A DNA stretch of 20,122 bases from NCBI GenBank assembly GCA_902806215.1, contig CADCVT010000033.1:1-20122 (forward strand). The letters run 5' to 3'. The translations under genes and the position numbers were made by a program. This DNA comes from an uncultured Solirubrobacteraceae bacterium (GTDB lineage Bacteria; Actinomycetota; Thermoleophilia; Solirubrobacterales; Solirubrobacteraceae). Below the pieces are notes generated by a model. It did not search any database, was not told the DNA's origin, and saw nothing but the letters and a program-made list of their open reading frames with translations. Below are positions 13,415-19,698 of this stretch, one piece after another. Position 1 is the first letter of the stretch; every line of letters starts with the position of its first letter.

Positions 13415-13834
13415 ATGCCCCGCCTGATGGACTTCAAGCACCTCATCCCCGTGGTCCTCGTGACCCTCTTCGTCGTCGCCGACGTCGCCGCATGCGGGGA
13501 CGAGGAGCCCGTGGCCGTCGAGGGCCGGACGCTGAAGGTGCGGCTCGACGAGTACCGGATCGTCCCGCAGAACCTGAAGGTCCGCGAGGGGCGACTGCGG
13601 ATCGTCGCCACCAACATCGGGCGGTTGACGCACAACCTCCAGGTCGTCCAGCAGGACGAGAACGACCTCGAGGAGCGCCCGACGGAGATCGCGAGCACCC
13701 GGACGGCGCAGCCGAACGAGAGCGCCGCGATCACGATCGAGAAGCTGCCCGCCGGCGAGTACCGGCTGATCTGCTCGATCGGGAACCACGACGACCTCGG
13801 CCAGTACGGGCGCCTCATCGTCGGGAAGGGTTGA
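13415..13834 (+). CDS. Cupredoxin-like lipoprotein with possible Gln axial ligand
   Basis: A 139-residue exported protein with an N-terminal hydrophobic stretch and the lipobox DVAAC (Cys27), then one beta-rich domain of plastocyanin size. Likely copper ligands are His73 in RLTHNLQV and Cys120 and His125 in YRLICSIGNHDDLGQYGRLI. The residue five after His125, where blue copper proteins usually have Met, is Gln130, as in stellacyanins. Cupredoxins carry single electrons; the neighbouring divergent cytochrome c fits a redox role. The start ATG at 13415 gives the full signal peptide; an in-frame ATG at 13427 is possible. Alternatively it may be a copper-free cupredoxin fold protein. Confidence 0.8.
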   Translation: MPRLMDFKHLIPVVLVTLFVVADVAACGDEEPVAVEGRTLKVRLDEYRIVPQNLKVREGRLRIVATNIGRLTHNLQVVQQDENDLEERPTEIASTRTAQPNESAAITIEKLPAGEYRLICSIGNHDDLGQYGRLIVGKG

Positions 13835-13840
13835 CGCTGC

Positions 13841-13858
13841 TCGTGGCGAAAACCACGA
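13841..13858 (+). terminator. Weak hairpin after the cupredoxin gene
   Basis: TCGTGG and CCACGA pair over a 6-nt A-rich loop, seven bases past the cupredoxin stop. There is no T-tract, so as a terminator it is weak. The remaining bases up to the flavin reductase start (13859-13973) hold small complementary segments but no recognised riboswitch. Confidence 0.3.
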
Positions 13859-13910
13859 ACGCCCGGCGCCGGCCAGCAGACGGTCGCAGTGAGTGTCCCT
13901 CGCGATCAGT

Positions 13911-13957
13911 CTTCCTACCGGCGGCAACGGAAGGGTCTGGCGTCGGGCACCTCTTCC
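13911..13957 (+). other. Mutually exclusive pairing segments upstream of flavin reductase
   Basis: CTTCC occurs at 13911-13915 and 13953-13957, and GGAAG between them at 13929-13933 can pair with either. Alternating stems of this kind are found in attenuators. The stems are only five pairs, so chance is quite possible in this sequence. The segments also lie within an in-frame extension of the flavin reductase beginning at GTG 13893. Confidence 0.2.
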
Positions 13958-13973
13958 CGTGCGGAGCCCGCGC

Positions 13974-14441
13974 GTGACCGTCGAGCAGCGACGCTTCCGC
14001 GACGTCGTCGGGACGTTCCCCACCGGCGTGACCGTCGTCACCGCGCCGGGACCTGCCGGCCTGACCACGAACGCGTTCACGTCGGTCTCGCTCGAGCCGC
14101 CGCTCGTGCTCGTGTGCTTCGACAACACGTCGCGGACGCTCCCCGCCGTGCGCGAGTGCCGGCGCTTCGCGGTCAACGTGCTGCGGGCCGGCCAGGAGGA
14201 GCTCGCGACGCTGTTCGCGTCGAAGGCCGTCGCGGAGGAGAAGTTCGCGTCGGTGACGCACACCGTCGAGCACGGCGTGCCCGTCCTCGACGACGCGCTG
14301 GCGTGGATGGCCTGCGAGGTCGTCGATCTCGTCGACGCCGGCGACCACACGATCGGCATCGGGCGCGTCAACGCGCTCGAGGCGTCCGAGGGCGAGCCGC
14401 TGCTGTTCGTCCGTGGTGCGTATCGCACCGTCGCCGACTGA
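13974..14441 (+). CDS. Flavin reductase-like domain protein (HpaC/NtaB family)
   Basis: A 155-residue single-domain protein of the FMN-binding split-barrel flavin reductase family. It shows the family opening RFRDVVGTFPTGVTVVTA, then GLTTNAFTSVSLEPPLVLVCFD and FAVNVL, which form the flavin-binding part. These enzymes use NAD(P)H to reduce free FMN or FAD for a partner monooxygenase; no such partner is within the window, so it may serve in trans. The GTG at 13974 gives a standard N-terminus; a GTG at 13893 would add 27 residues that do not look like the family. The small secreted protein gene follows after 14 nt. Confidence 0.9.
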   Translation: MTVEQRRFRDVVGTFPTGVTVVTAPGPAGLTTNAFTSVSLEPPLVLVCFDNTSRTLPAVRECRRFAVNVLRAGQEELATLFASKAVAEEKFASVTHTVEHGVPVLDDALAWMACEVVDLVDAGDHTIGIGRVNALEASEGEPLLFVRGAYRTVAD

Positions 14442-14455
14442 TTACGCTGCGGTCG

Positions 14456-14794
14456 ATGCGACTCGTCGCCCTCGCCGTCGTGCTCCTCGCCGCGTTCCCG
14501 GCCGCCGCCTCGGCGCGGTCGTGCTCGCTGTCGACGAGCGAGCAGCGCCGGCTCGGCGCGACCTACGTGACGACGCTGTCGGTGTCGGGCCTGTCGTGCT
14601 CGTCGGGCAAGCGGCAGGTGCGCGCCTACCACCGGTGCCGCAACCGCAACGGCGGCAAGGACGGGCGCTGCGCCCGGGTCGACGGCTACCGCTGCTCGGA
14701 GCGGCGCTCCGGGATCAAGACGCAGTTCTCCGGCCGCGTGACCTGCCGCCGCGGCTCACGGGTCGTCAAGCACACGTACACGCAGTTCACGTAG
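14456..14794 (+). CDS. Small secreted basic protein with six cysteines
   Basis: A 112-residue protein I do not recognise. The N-terminus MRLVALAVVLLAAFPAAASA is a clear signal peptide with AxA cleavage after residue 20. The mature part of about 92 residues is basic and has six cysteines (23, 48, 61, 72, 80, 97), enough for three disulfides, plus many Ser, Thr and Arg. It starts 14 nt after the flavin reductase stop with no Shine-Dalgarno visible. It ends six bases before the stop of a converging gene. An extracellular disulfide-stabilised function is likely; nothing more specific can be said. Confidence 0.75.
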   Translation: MRLVALAVVLLAAFPAAASARSCSLSTSEQRRLGATYVTTLSVSGLSCSSGKRQVRAYHRCRNRNGGKDGRCARVDGYRCSERRSGIKTQFSGRVTCRRGSRVVKHTYTQFT

Positions 14795-14800
14795 CGGCGC

Positions 14801-15787
14801 TCAGCGCGTCAACGCGAAGTCGCGACGAAGAGCCGCGACGACCCGGTCGGCCGCCAGGGAGGCGCCCCGCCCGTTGAGGTGGATGCCGTCGGCCTCGCGG
14901 ACGATGTCCCTGCCGATCGCGTCGCGGTACGCGAAGCGCGGCGTGAAGACCGCGGCCATGTCGAGCACCCGGACGTGCGCGCGGTACGGCGCAGCGGCGA
15001 CGGAGATCGCCGCGTTGACCGACCGGGCGATCTCGCGGCGGTCCTCGTCGCGCGGCGCCGGCAGGGTCAGCCAGTAGACCCGCGCGGCGCCGGCGCGGCG
15101 GAACGTGTCCATCACCCGTCGCGTCCGGAACGCGTACTCGGCCGCCCACGCGCGGCCGCAGCACTCGACGTCGCGCATCGGGAAGCCCTCGTTCGCGCCC
15201 ATGAAGACGACGACCGCGTCGGGGCGCTCGGCGCGCGTCTGCTCTCGCGACAACCTGGCCCAGTCGACGAGCTCGGTCTGCGAGATCCCTGTGCCGAGCT
15301 GCGGGTCGCGCACGACGTCGACGTCGTCGCCGGCCAGGCGCCGGCCGAGCTCCGCGTCGAGCGGCAACACCATCGAGTCCCCGGTGACCAGCACCTTGCG
15401 CAGCGGCAACGGCCGCGGCGCCGGCTCGCCGACGGCCGACGGCTCGAACGCCTCCGGCCCGACCGGCGGCACCGCCCCGCCTGCCATGGGCGGCGCCGCG
15501 CTCTCGAAGCCCGCGCCGCCGAGGTCGTCGCCGGGCGACAGCCACGCCGTCGCGTCGCTCGCGGCCTCCGCGACCGGCAGCCGGTCGGCCACCCAGCCGG
15601 CGGGATGGCCGAACGCGAGGACCATCGTGCGCTCCCAGCCGGGCCGCATCTCCTCGCCCTCTTCGCGCAGGGCGGCGCCGCCGAGCACGACGAGCAGCGC
15701 GACCGTGAGCGCCACGCAGAGCAACGCGTCGCGGGCGGTCATCCGGCGGCCCGGCGGCTTCGGTGGGACGGACGGATTCGAGGCCAT
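14801..15787 (-). CDS. Membrane-anchored SGNH/GDSL hydrolase-like protein (O-acylation partner)
   Basis: A 328-residue protein with a cytoplasmic N-terminus, one transmembrane helix (about 20-40), a Pro/Ala/Gly-rich linker (to ~125) and an SGNH domain outside the cell. Catalytic features: Ser138 in VLVTGDSMVLPLD, Asn199 in FMGANEGFP and Asp300-x-x-His303 in EADGIHLNGRG. Proteins of this kind (DUF459, DltD or AlgJ/X-like) act together with MBOAT acyltransferases, taking an acyl group exported across the membrane and placing it on a polysaccharide or wall polymer. Its ATG overlaps the MBOAT stop by one base (TGATG), implying coupling. The frame stays open far upstream, but that is antisense or alternate-frame sequence. 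Confidence 0.85.
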   Translation of the reverse strand: MASNPSVPPKPPGRRMTARDALLCVALTVALLVVLGGAALREEGEEMRPGWERTMVLAFGHPAGWVADRLPVAEAASDATAWLSPGDDLGGAGFESAAPPMAGGAVPPVGPEAFEPSAVGEPAPRPLPLRKVLVTGDSMVLPLDAELGRRLAGDDVDVVRDPQLGTGISQTELVDWARLSREQTRAERPDAVVVFMGANEGFPMRDVECCGRAWAAEYAFRTRRVMDTFRRAGAARVYWLTLPAPRDEDRREIARSVNAAISVAAAPYRAHVRVLDMAAVFTPRFAYRDAIGRDIVREADGIHLNGRGASLAADRVVAALRRDFALTR

Positions 15788-17178
15788 CAGAACTGGAAGT
15801 AGATGAAGGGCGGGACGCCCTGGCCGGGGATGGTCGAGGCCACGAGGAAGATGGTGACGGCCAGGCCCACCGCGAGGCCGGCGGGAGGCGCCGCCTCGAG
15901 TCGCAGGCGCACCGCGTCGAGCGGGCGCTCGGGCACGAGCTGCAGCCCGATCACGCCGGCAACCGCCAGCACGACGGCCGGGCTCCACAGCGTCGAGTCG
16001 CCCGCGACCACGAGCCGCTCGACGAGCGCCCACGCCACGCCGAGGTCGGGCGCCCGGAACGGGATCCACGCGAGCACGACGACGTGGAACACGACGAGCC
16101 AGCCGAGCCACGACGGCGCGCGCACGCGGCCGCGCAGCGCGTGGTCGGCGACGAGCGCCGCGCCGTGGATGAACCCCCACAGCACGAAACCCCACGCCGC
16201 GCCGTGCCACAGCCCGCCGAGCACCATCGTGATCAGCAGGTTGCGGTACGTCCGCCACCGGCCGCCGCGGTTGCCGCCCAGCGGGATGTAGAGGAAGTCG
16301 CGCAGGTACCGGCTCAGCGTGATGTGCCAGCGCCGCCAGAAGTCGCGGAAGCTCGTCGCGCGGTACGGGCGCCGGAAGTTCTGCGGGAAGACGAAGCCCA
16401 TGAGCAGCGCGAGCCCGATCGCGATGTCGGTGTAGCCCGAGAAGTCGCAGTAGATCTGCGCCGCGTAGGCGTACGTCGCCAGCCACACGTCGGGCGCGGC
16501 GTACGCCTGCGGCACCGCGAACACCGGGTCGACGACCTCGCGCGCCAGCAGGTCGGCGATCGCGACCTTCTTCACCAGGCCGACGGCGATGAGCAGCACG
16601 CCCGCGCCGACGGCGACGTCGCGCGGGTCGCGCGGCGACGCGAGCTGCGGCAGGAACTCGCGAGCACGCACGATCGGCCCCGCCACGAGGTGCGGGAAGA
16701 AGCTCAGGTAGATCGCCAGGTCGAGCGTCGGAGCGACCTCGCACAGCCCGCGCTTGACGTCGACGGTGTACGAGATCGCCTGGAACGTGAAGAAGCTCAG
16801 CCCGACCGGCAGCGCGATCGTCAGCAGCGGCAGCGGGAAGTCCAGGCCGACCGTGCCGAGCACGCCGTTGACCTCCTCCGCGAAGAAGCCGTAGTACTTG
16901 AACACGGCGAGGACGAGCAGGTCGACCGCGACCGTGATGCCGACGATCCACCGCTGCCGCCGCTCGTCGCCGGCGCGCGAGACGAGCACGGCGCCGAGCT
17001 GGTTCGCGAGCGTCACGCCGGCGATCAGCAGGCAGAAGCGTGGGTCGGCGGCCGCGTAGAACAGGTACGAGGCCGCGAGCGCGAACGGCTTCCACACCCG
17101 CGGGCGCGGCATGAGCAGCCACGACAGGCCGAGGACGAACGGGAAGAAGACCGCGAACTCGACGGAGGGAAAGACCAT
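15787..17178 (-). CDS. MBOAT-family membrane O-acyltransferase (AlgI/DltB-like)
   Basis: A 463-residue polytopic membrane protein of the membrane-bound O-acyltransferase family. The signature is strong: FFPHLVAGPIVR (160-171), DFSGYTDIAIG (245-255), NFRRPYRATSFRDFWRRWHITLS (263-289) with His285, and the catalytic His325 in GGLWHGAAWGF. Members move acyl groups, often acetyl, across the membrane for modification of alginate, cellulose, teichoic acid or peptidoglycan. The start ATG directly abuts the TAG of the upstream SGNH fusion gene, and its stop overlaps the next SGNH gene by one base, so all three are one operon. The acceptor polymer is unknown; no polysaccharide synthase gene is in the window. 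Confidence 0.95.
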   Translation of the reverse strand: MVFPSVEFAVFFPFVLGLSWLLMPRPRVWKPFALAASYLFYAAADPRFCLLIAGVTLANQLGAVLVSRAGDERRQRWIVGITVAVDLLVLAVFKYYGFFAEEVNGVLGTVGLDFPLPLLTIALPVGLSFFTFQAISYTVDVKRGLCEVAPTLDLAIYLSFFPHLVAGPIVRAREFLPQLASPRDPRDVAVGAGVLLIAVGLVKKVAIADLLAREVVDPVFAVPQAYAAPDVWLATYAYAAQIYCDFSGYTDIAIGLALLMGFVFPQNFRRPYRATSFRDFWRRWHITLSRYLRDFLYIPLGGNRGGRWRTYRNLLITMVLGGLWHGAAWGFVLWGFIHGAALVADHALRGRVRAPSWLGWLVVFHVVVLAWIPFRAPDLGVAWALVERLVVAGDSTLWSPAVVLAVAGVIGLQLVPERPLDAVRLRLEAAPPAGLAVGLAVTIFLVASTIPGQGVPPFIYFQF

Positions 17179-18129
17179 CTAGGCGCAGGATCGCGCGGCG
17201 TCGGCGTAGAGCGCGGCGCGCACGCGGTAGCCCTCCGGCGTCGGGTGCACGCGGTCCGGGCTCATCAGCTCCGGCCGTGCGGCGATCGTCGCGGCCCACG
17301 GGACCACGACGACCCGCGACAGCTCGCGGTCCAGGGCCTCCAGGCGCGCGTTCGCCGCGCCGTAGTCCGCCGTGTGGACGATCGTCGCCCACACCGAGCA
17401 GCCGAGCCGCGCCGTGCGCCGCACCGCCGCCTCGAGCGCCGGAAGCCGCGAGGGCTTGTCGTTCGTGAAGAGGCTGAACGCGAGCACCGCACCGGGCGGG
17501 ATGTCGGAATCCGACAGCACCCGCATCCCCTCGGCGAGCGGTCGCCCGTCCCGCGCGTCGGTGCGCACGTCCCATCCCTCGAGCGCTCGGGGCAGCATGT
17601 CCTTCGTGCCCTTGGCCAGCGAGTCGCCGATCACGACGAGCGTGGCGCCGGGCGACGCGGAGGCCGGCGGGTCGTCGGGCAGGCCGCCGACCTCGGTGAG
17701 CGCGCGCACGGCGAGGAGCGCCGCGACGAGCGCGGCGAGCGCCATCACGCCGATCTCGCGCCGCACGATCTGCAGGACGACCGATCGCTGCTCGGCTTCC
17801 GGCAGCTTGCCGACGGCGTGCGCGTCCTCGATCCCCCGTGCGTCGAGCACGGTCTGCGCGGACAGGATGCGGAACTGCTCGCCGAAGAACGACACCGCGA
17901 CCGGCAGCACGGCGTAGAGCCAGAACAGGTCGTTCTCGGGTCGCGCGCCGGCCAGGTAGAGCACGGCGGCGACCACCGCCAGCAGCACAGAAGCGGCCTG
18001 CCCCGCCCGAGCGAGGACCCAGAAGAGGTCGCTTGGCTCGACCCGCCACCACCGCCACGCGCCGAGTCCACCCGCGAGGGTGTTCAGGACGAGCACGAGG
18101 AGGGCAGTGACGGTCGCGACGGATTCCAT
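17179..18129 (-). CDS. Fusion of a four-helix membrane domain with an SGNH hydrolase domain
   Basis: A 316-residue two-part protein. Residues 1-150 contain about four hydrophobic segments (around 5-25, 36-62, 68-84, 126-146), resembling a small actinobacterial membrane protein family of unknown function. From residue 160 follows an SGNH domain: Ser170 in VVIGDSLAKGT, Asn223 in FSLFTNDKPS and Asp292-x-x-His295 in SPDRVHPTPEGY. It is the first gene of the acyltransferase operon and ends directly against the MBOAT start. Together with the second SGNH protein it suggests two external transfer or de-esterification steps served by one MBOAT. It is divergent from nuoA with a 78-nt gap. Confidence 0.85.
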   Translation of the reverse strand: MESVATVTALLVLVLNTLAGGLGAWRWWRVEPSDLFWVLARAGQAASVLLAVVAAVLYLAGARPENDLFWLYAVLPVAVSFFGEQFRILSAQTVLDARGIEDAHAVGKLPEAEQRSVVLQIVRREIGVMALAALVAALLAVRALTEVGGLPDDPPASASPGATLVVIGDSLAKGTKDMLPRALEGWDVRTDARDGRPLAEGMRVLSDSDIPPGAVLAFSLFTNDKPSRLPALEAAVRRTARLGCSVWATIVHTADYGAANARLEALDRELSRVVVVPWAATIAARPELMSPDRVHPTPEGYRVRAALYADAARSCA

Positions 18130-18155
18130 GACAGGGTCCGGTGTTAGCGCCTTCC

Positions 18156-18194
18156 GTCACTAAGTGACAAGTCGGCACAAAGTCGTGCTACAAC
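18156..18194 (+). promoter_or_regulatory. Candidate promoter and dyad upstream of nuoA
   Basis: A -35-like GTGACA (18164-18169) and a -10-like TACAAC (18189-18194) stand 19 nt apart, with nuoA starting 13 nt after the -10, giving a very short or absent leader. A dyad, GTCAC-TAA-GTGAC (18156-18168), overlaps the -35 and could be a regulator site. No Shine-Dalgarno precedes nuoA. The spacer is longer than ideal. Confidence 0.4.
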
Positions 18195-18207
18195 CCTCTC
18201 CGCTCGC

Positions 18208-18567
18208 ATGCTCCGCTCCTATCTCCCCGCCATCGTCTTCCTCGGTCTCGGCACGATCGTCGGCCTGACGTTCGCGATGCTCAACCGCGCGTTCGGGGTC
18301 AAGGGGCGCGGCATCAAGGCGACAGGCGATCCGTACGAGTGCGGCCTGCCGTCGGAGATCAAGAAGAACTTCAAGTTCGGGATCAGCTTCTACCTGATCG
18401 CGATGCTGTTCATCCTGTTCGACATCGAGGTGATCTTCCTCTACCCGGTCGCGGTGATGGTCCGGGAGTTCGGCACCTTCGCGATGATCGAGGTCAGCGT
18501 CTTCATCGCGCTGCTCTCCATCGCCTTCATCTACGTCTGGCGTCGAGGTGCTCTCGAATGGAAGTGA
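18208..18567 (+). CDS. nuoA: NADH-quinone oxidoreductase subunit A
   Basis: A 119-residue membrane subunit of respiratory complex I with three transmembrane helices (about 5-25, 62-82, 90-110). The conserved loop between helices 1 and 2 is visible as DPYECGLPSE, with the family Cys, followed by FKFGISFYLIAMLFILFDIE, the most conserved part of NuoA. The protein helps to shape the quinone site at the junction of the arms. It is the first gene of the nuo operon; its stop lies within nuoB (10-nt overlap), so the two are coupled. Confidence 0.97.
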   Translation: MLRSYLPAIVFLGLGTIVGLTFAMLNRAFGVKGRGIKATGDPYECGLPSEIKKNFKFGISFYLIAMLFILFDIEVIFLYPVAVMVREFGTFAMIEVSVFIALLSIAFIYVWRRGALEWK

Positions 18568-19196
18568 TCCGTACCGGTGCTCCGAGTCCGCTCGAGCGAC
18601 CTGAGGAGTTCCGCGCGCGCCAGCTCCAGGCGCGCGACATGCTGCGCGGCGACCTCCAGGGCGCCGACCTCGAGAAGTACGTCGAGGAGCGCGTCATCAC
18701 GACGACGGTCGACAAGGCCGTCAGCTGGGCGCGCGGCAACGCGATCTTCCCGCTGACGTTCGGCCTCGCCTGCTGCGCGATCGAGATGATGACCATGGTC
18801 GCCGGGCGCATGGACATCGCGCGCTTCGGCTTCGAGGCCTTCCGCGCCTCGCCGCGCCAGGCCGACATGATCATCCTGTCGGGCCGCATCAGCATCAAGA
18901 TGGCGCCGATCGTGCGCCGCATCTACGACCAGATGCTCGAGCCGAAGTACGCGATCGCGATGGGCGCCTGCTCCTCGTCGACCGGCGTCTTCAACAACTA
19001 CGCGGTGGTGCCGGCCGACAAGTTCATGCCGGTCGACATCCACATCCCCGGCTGCCCGCCGCGGCCGGAGTCGCTCGTGCACGGGATCCTCAAGCTCCGC
19101 ACGATGATCCAGCAGGACCCGGAGCGCGGCTGGCGCGAGCGCTACGACGCCGTCGGCACCGAAGAGATCCACAGGGTGGGCGGGACCGATTCCTGA
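18558..19196 (+). CDS. nuoB: NADH-quinone oxidoreductase subunit B
   Basis: A 212-residue peripheral-arm subunit of complex I that holds the terminal 4Fe-4S cluster N2. All four ligands are visible: Cys72-Cys73 in FGLACCAIEMM, Cys138 in GACSSSTG and Cys166 in IPGCPPRPE. The N-terminus (about 1-50) is somewhat long and polar compared with minimal NuoB, which is common in actinobacteria. The start ATG at 18558 is inside the end of nuoA. The C-terminus runs to 19196, next to or overlapping nuoC depending on the nuoC start. Confidence 0.97.
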   Translation: MEVIRTGAPSPLERPEEFRARQLQARDMLRGDLQGADLEKYVEERVITTTVDKAVSWARGNAIFPLTFGLACCAIEMMTMVAGRMDIARFGFEAFRASPRQADMIILSGRISIKMAPIVRRIYDQMLEPKYAIAMGACSSSTGVFNNYAVVPADKFMPVDIHIPGCPPRPESLVHGILKLRTMIQQDPERGWRERYDAVGTEEIHRVGGTDS

Positions 19197-19227
19197 CGCG
19201 ACCGGCCTCGAGCTGCTGGCGCAGGAG

Positions 19228-19698
19228 TTGCGCGACGCCGAGCCCGACAGCATCCTGGGAACGCTGCACTTCCGCGGCAAGGGCATGCTGCTCGCCGAGC
19301 CGGGCCACATCCGCGCGATCCTCGAGCACCTCCGCGGCAAGGGCTACCGGTCGCTCGTCAGCGTGCACGGCGTCGACTACTACCCCGAGGAGCCGCGCCT
19401 CGGCGTGCACTACGAGCTCCTGAGCATGGAGACCGTCGACCGGCTCACGGTCAAGCTGCGCGTGCACACCGAGGACCCGGTCGTCGACAGCGTCACGCCC
19501 GACTGGCCCACCGCAGACTTCCAGGAGCGCGAGGTCTACGACATGTTCGGCGTCGAGTTCCGCGGCCACCCGGACCTTCGGCGCATCCTCATGCCCGACG
19601 ACTACGAGGGCCACCCGCAGCGCCGCGACTTCCCCGTCGGCGGCGAGCCCGTCCTCTTCACGGTCAACGAGTCGCGCGGCGAGGACTACACGCAGTGA
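19228..19698 (+). CDS. nuoC: NADH-quinone oxidoreductase subunit C
   Basis: A 30-kDa-subunit homologue of complex I. Signature: WPTADFQEREVYDMFGVEF, HPDLRRILMPDDYEGHP and the end RRDFPVGGE. It forms the quinone-site module together with NuoB and NuoD. The 5' end is uncertain. A TTG at 19228 gives 156 residues but would cut off the first helix (LELLAQELRD), and the AGGAG there touches the TTG with no spacing. No in-frame ATG or GTG lies between nuoB and this TTG; upstream in-frame candidates are ATT at 19189, which has GGGTGGGCGGG before it, or CTG at 19213/19216. The stop overlaps the nuoD start (GTGA). Confidence 0.93.
   Translation: MRDAEPDSILGTLHFRGKGMLLAEPGHIRAILEHLRGKGYRSLVSVHGVDYYPEEPRLGVHYELLSMETVDRLTVKLRVHTEDPVVDSVTPDWPTADFQEREVYDMFGVEFRGHPDLRRILMPDDYEGHPQRRDFPVGGEPVLFTVNESRGEDYTQ

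Noticed and set aside
13859..13973. FMN riboswitch upstream of the flavin reductase
   Set aside because: ACCGGCGG occurs, but the other conserved FMN-element blocks and the paired arms are absent.
12061..13977. Long plus-strand open frame opposite serS and the cytochrome
   Set aside because: No domain; it spans several well-supported genes on both strands.
15763..18147. Long plus-strand open frame opposite the acyltransferase operon
   Set aside because: Highly charged His/Arg/Glu composition typical of antisense GC-rich frames; the minus-strand genes have clear motifs.
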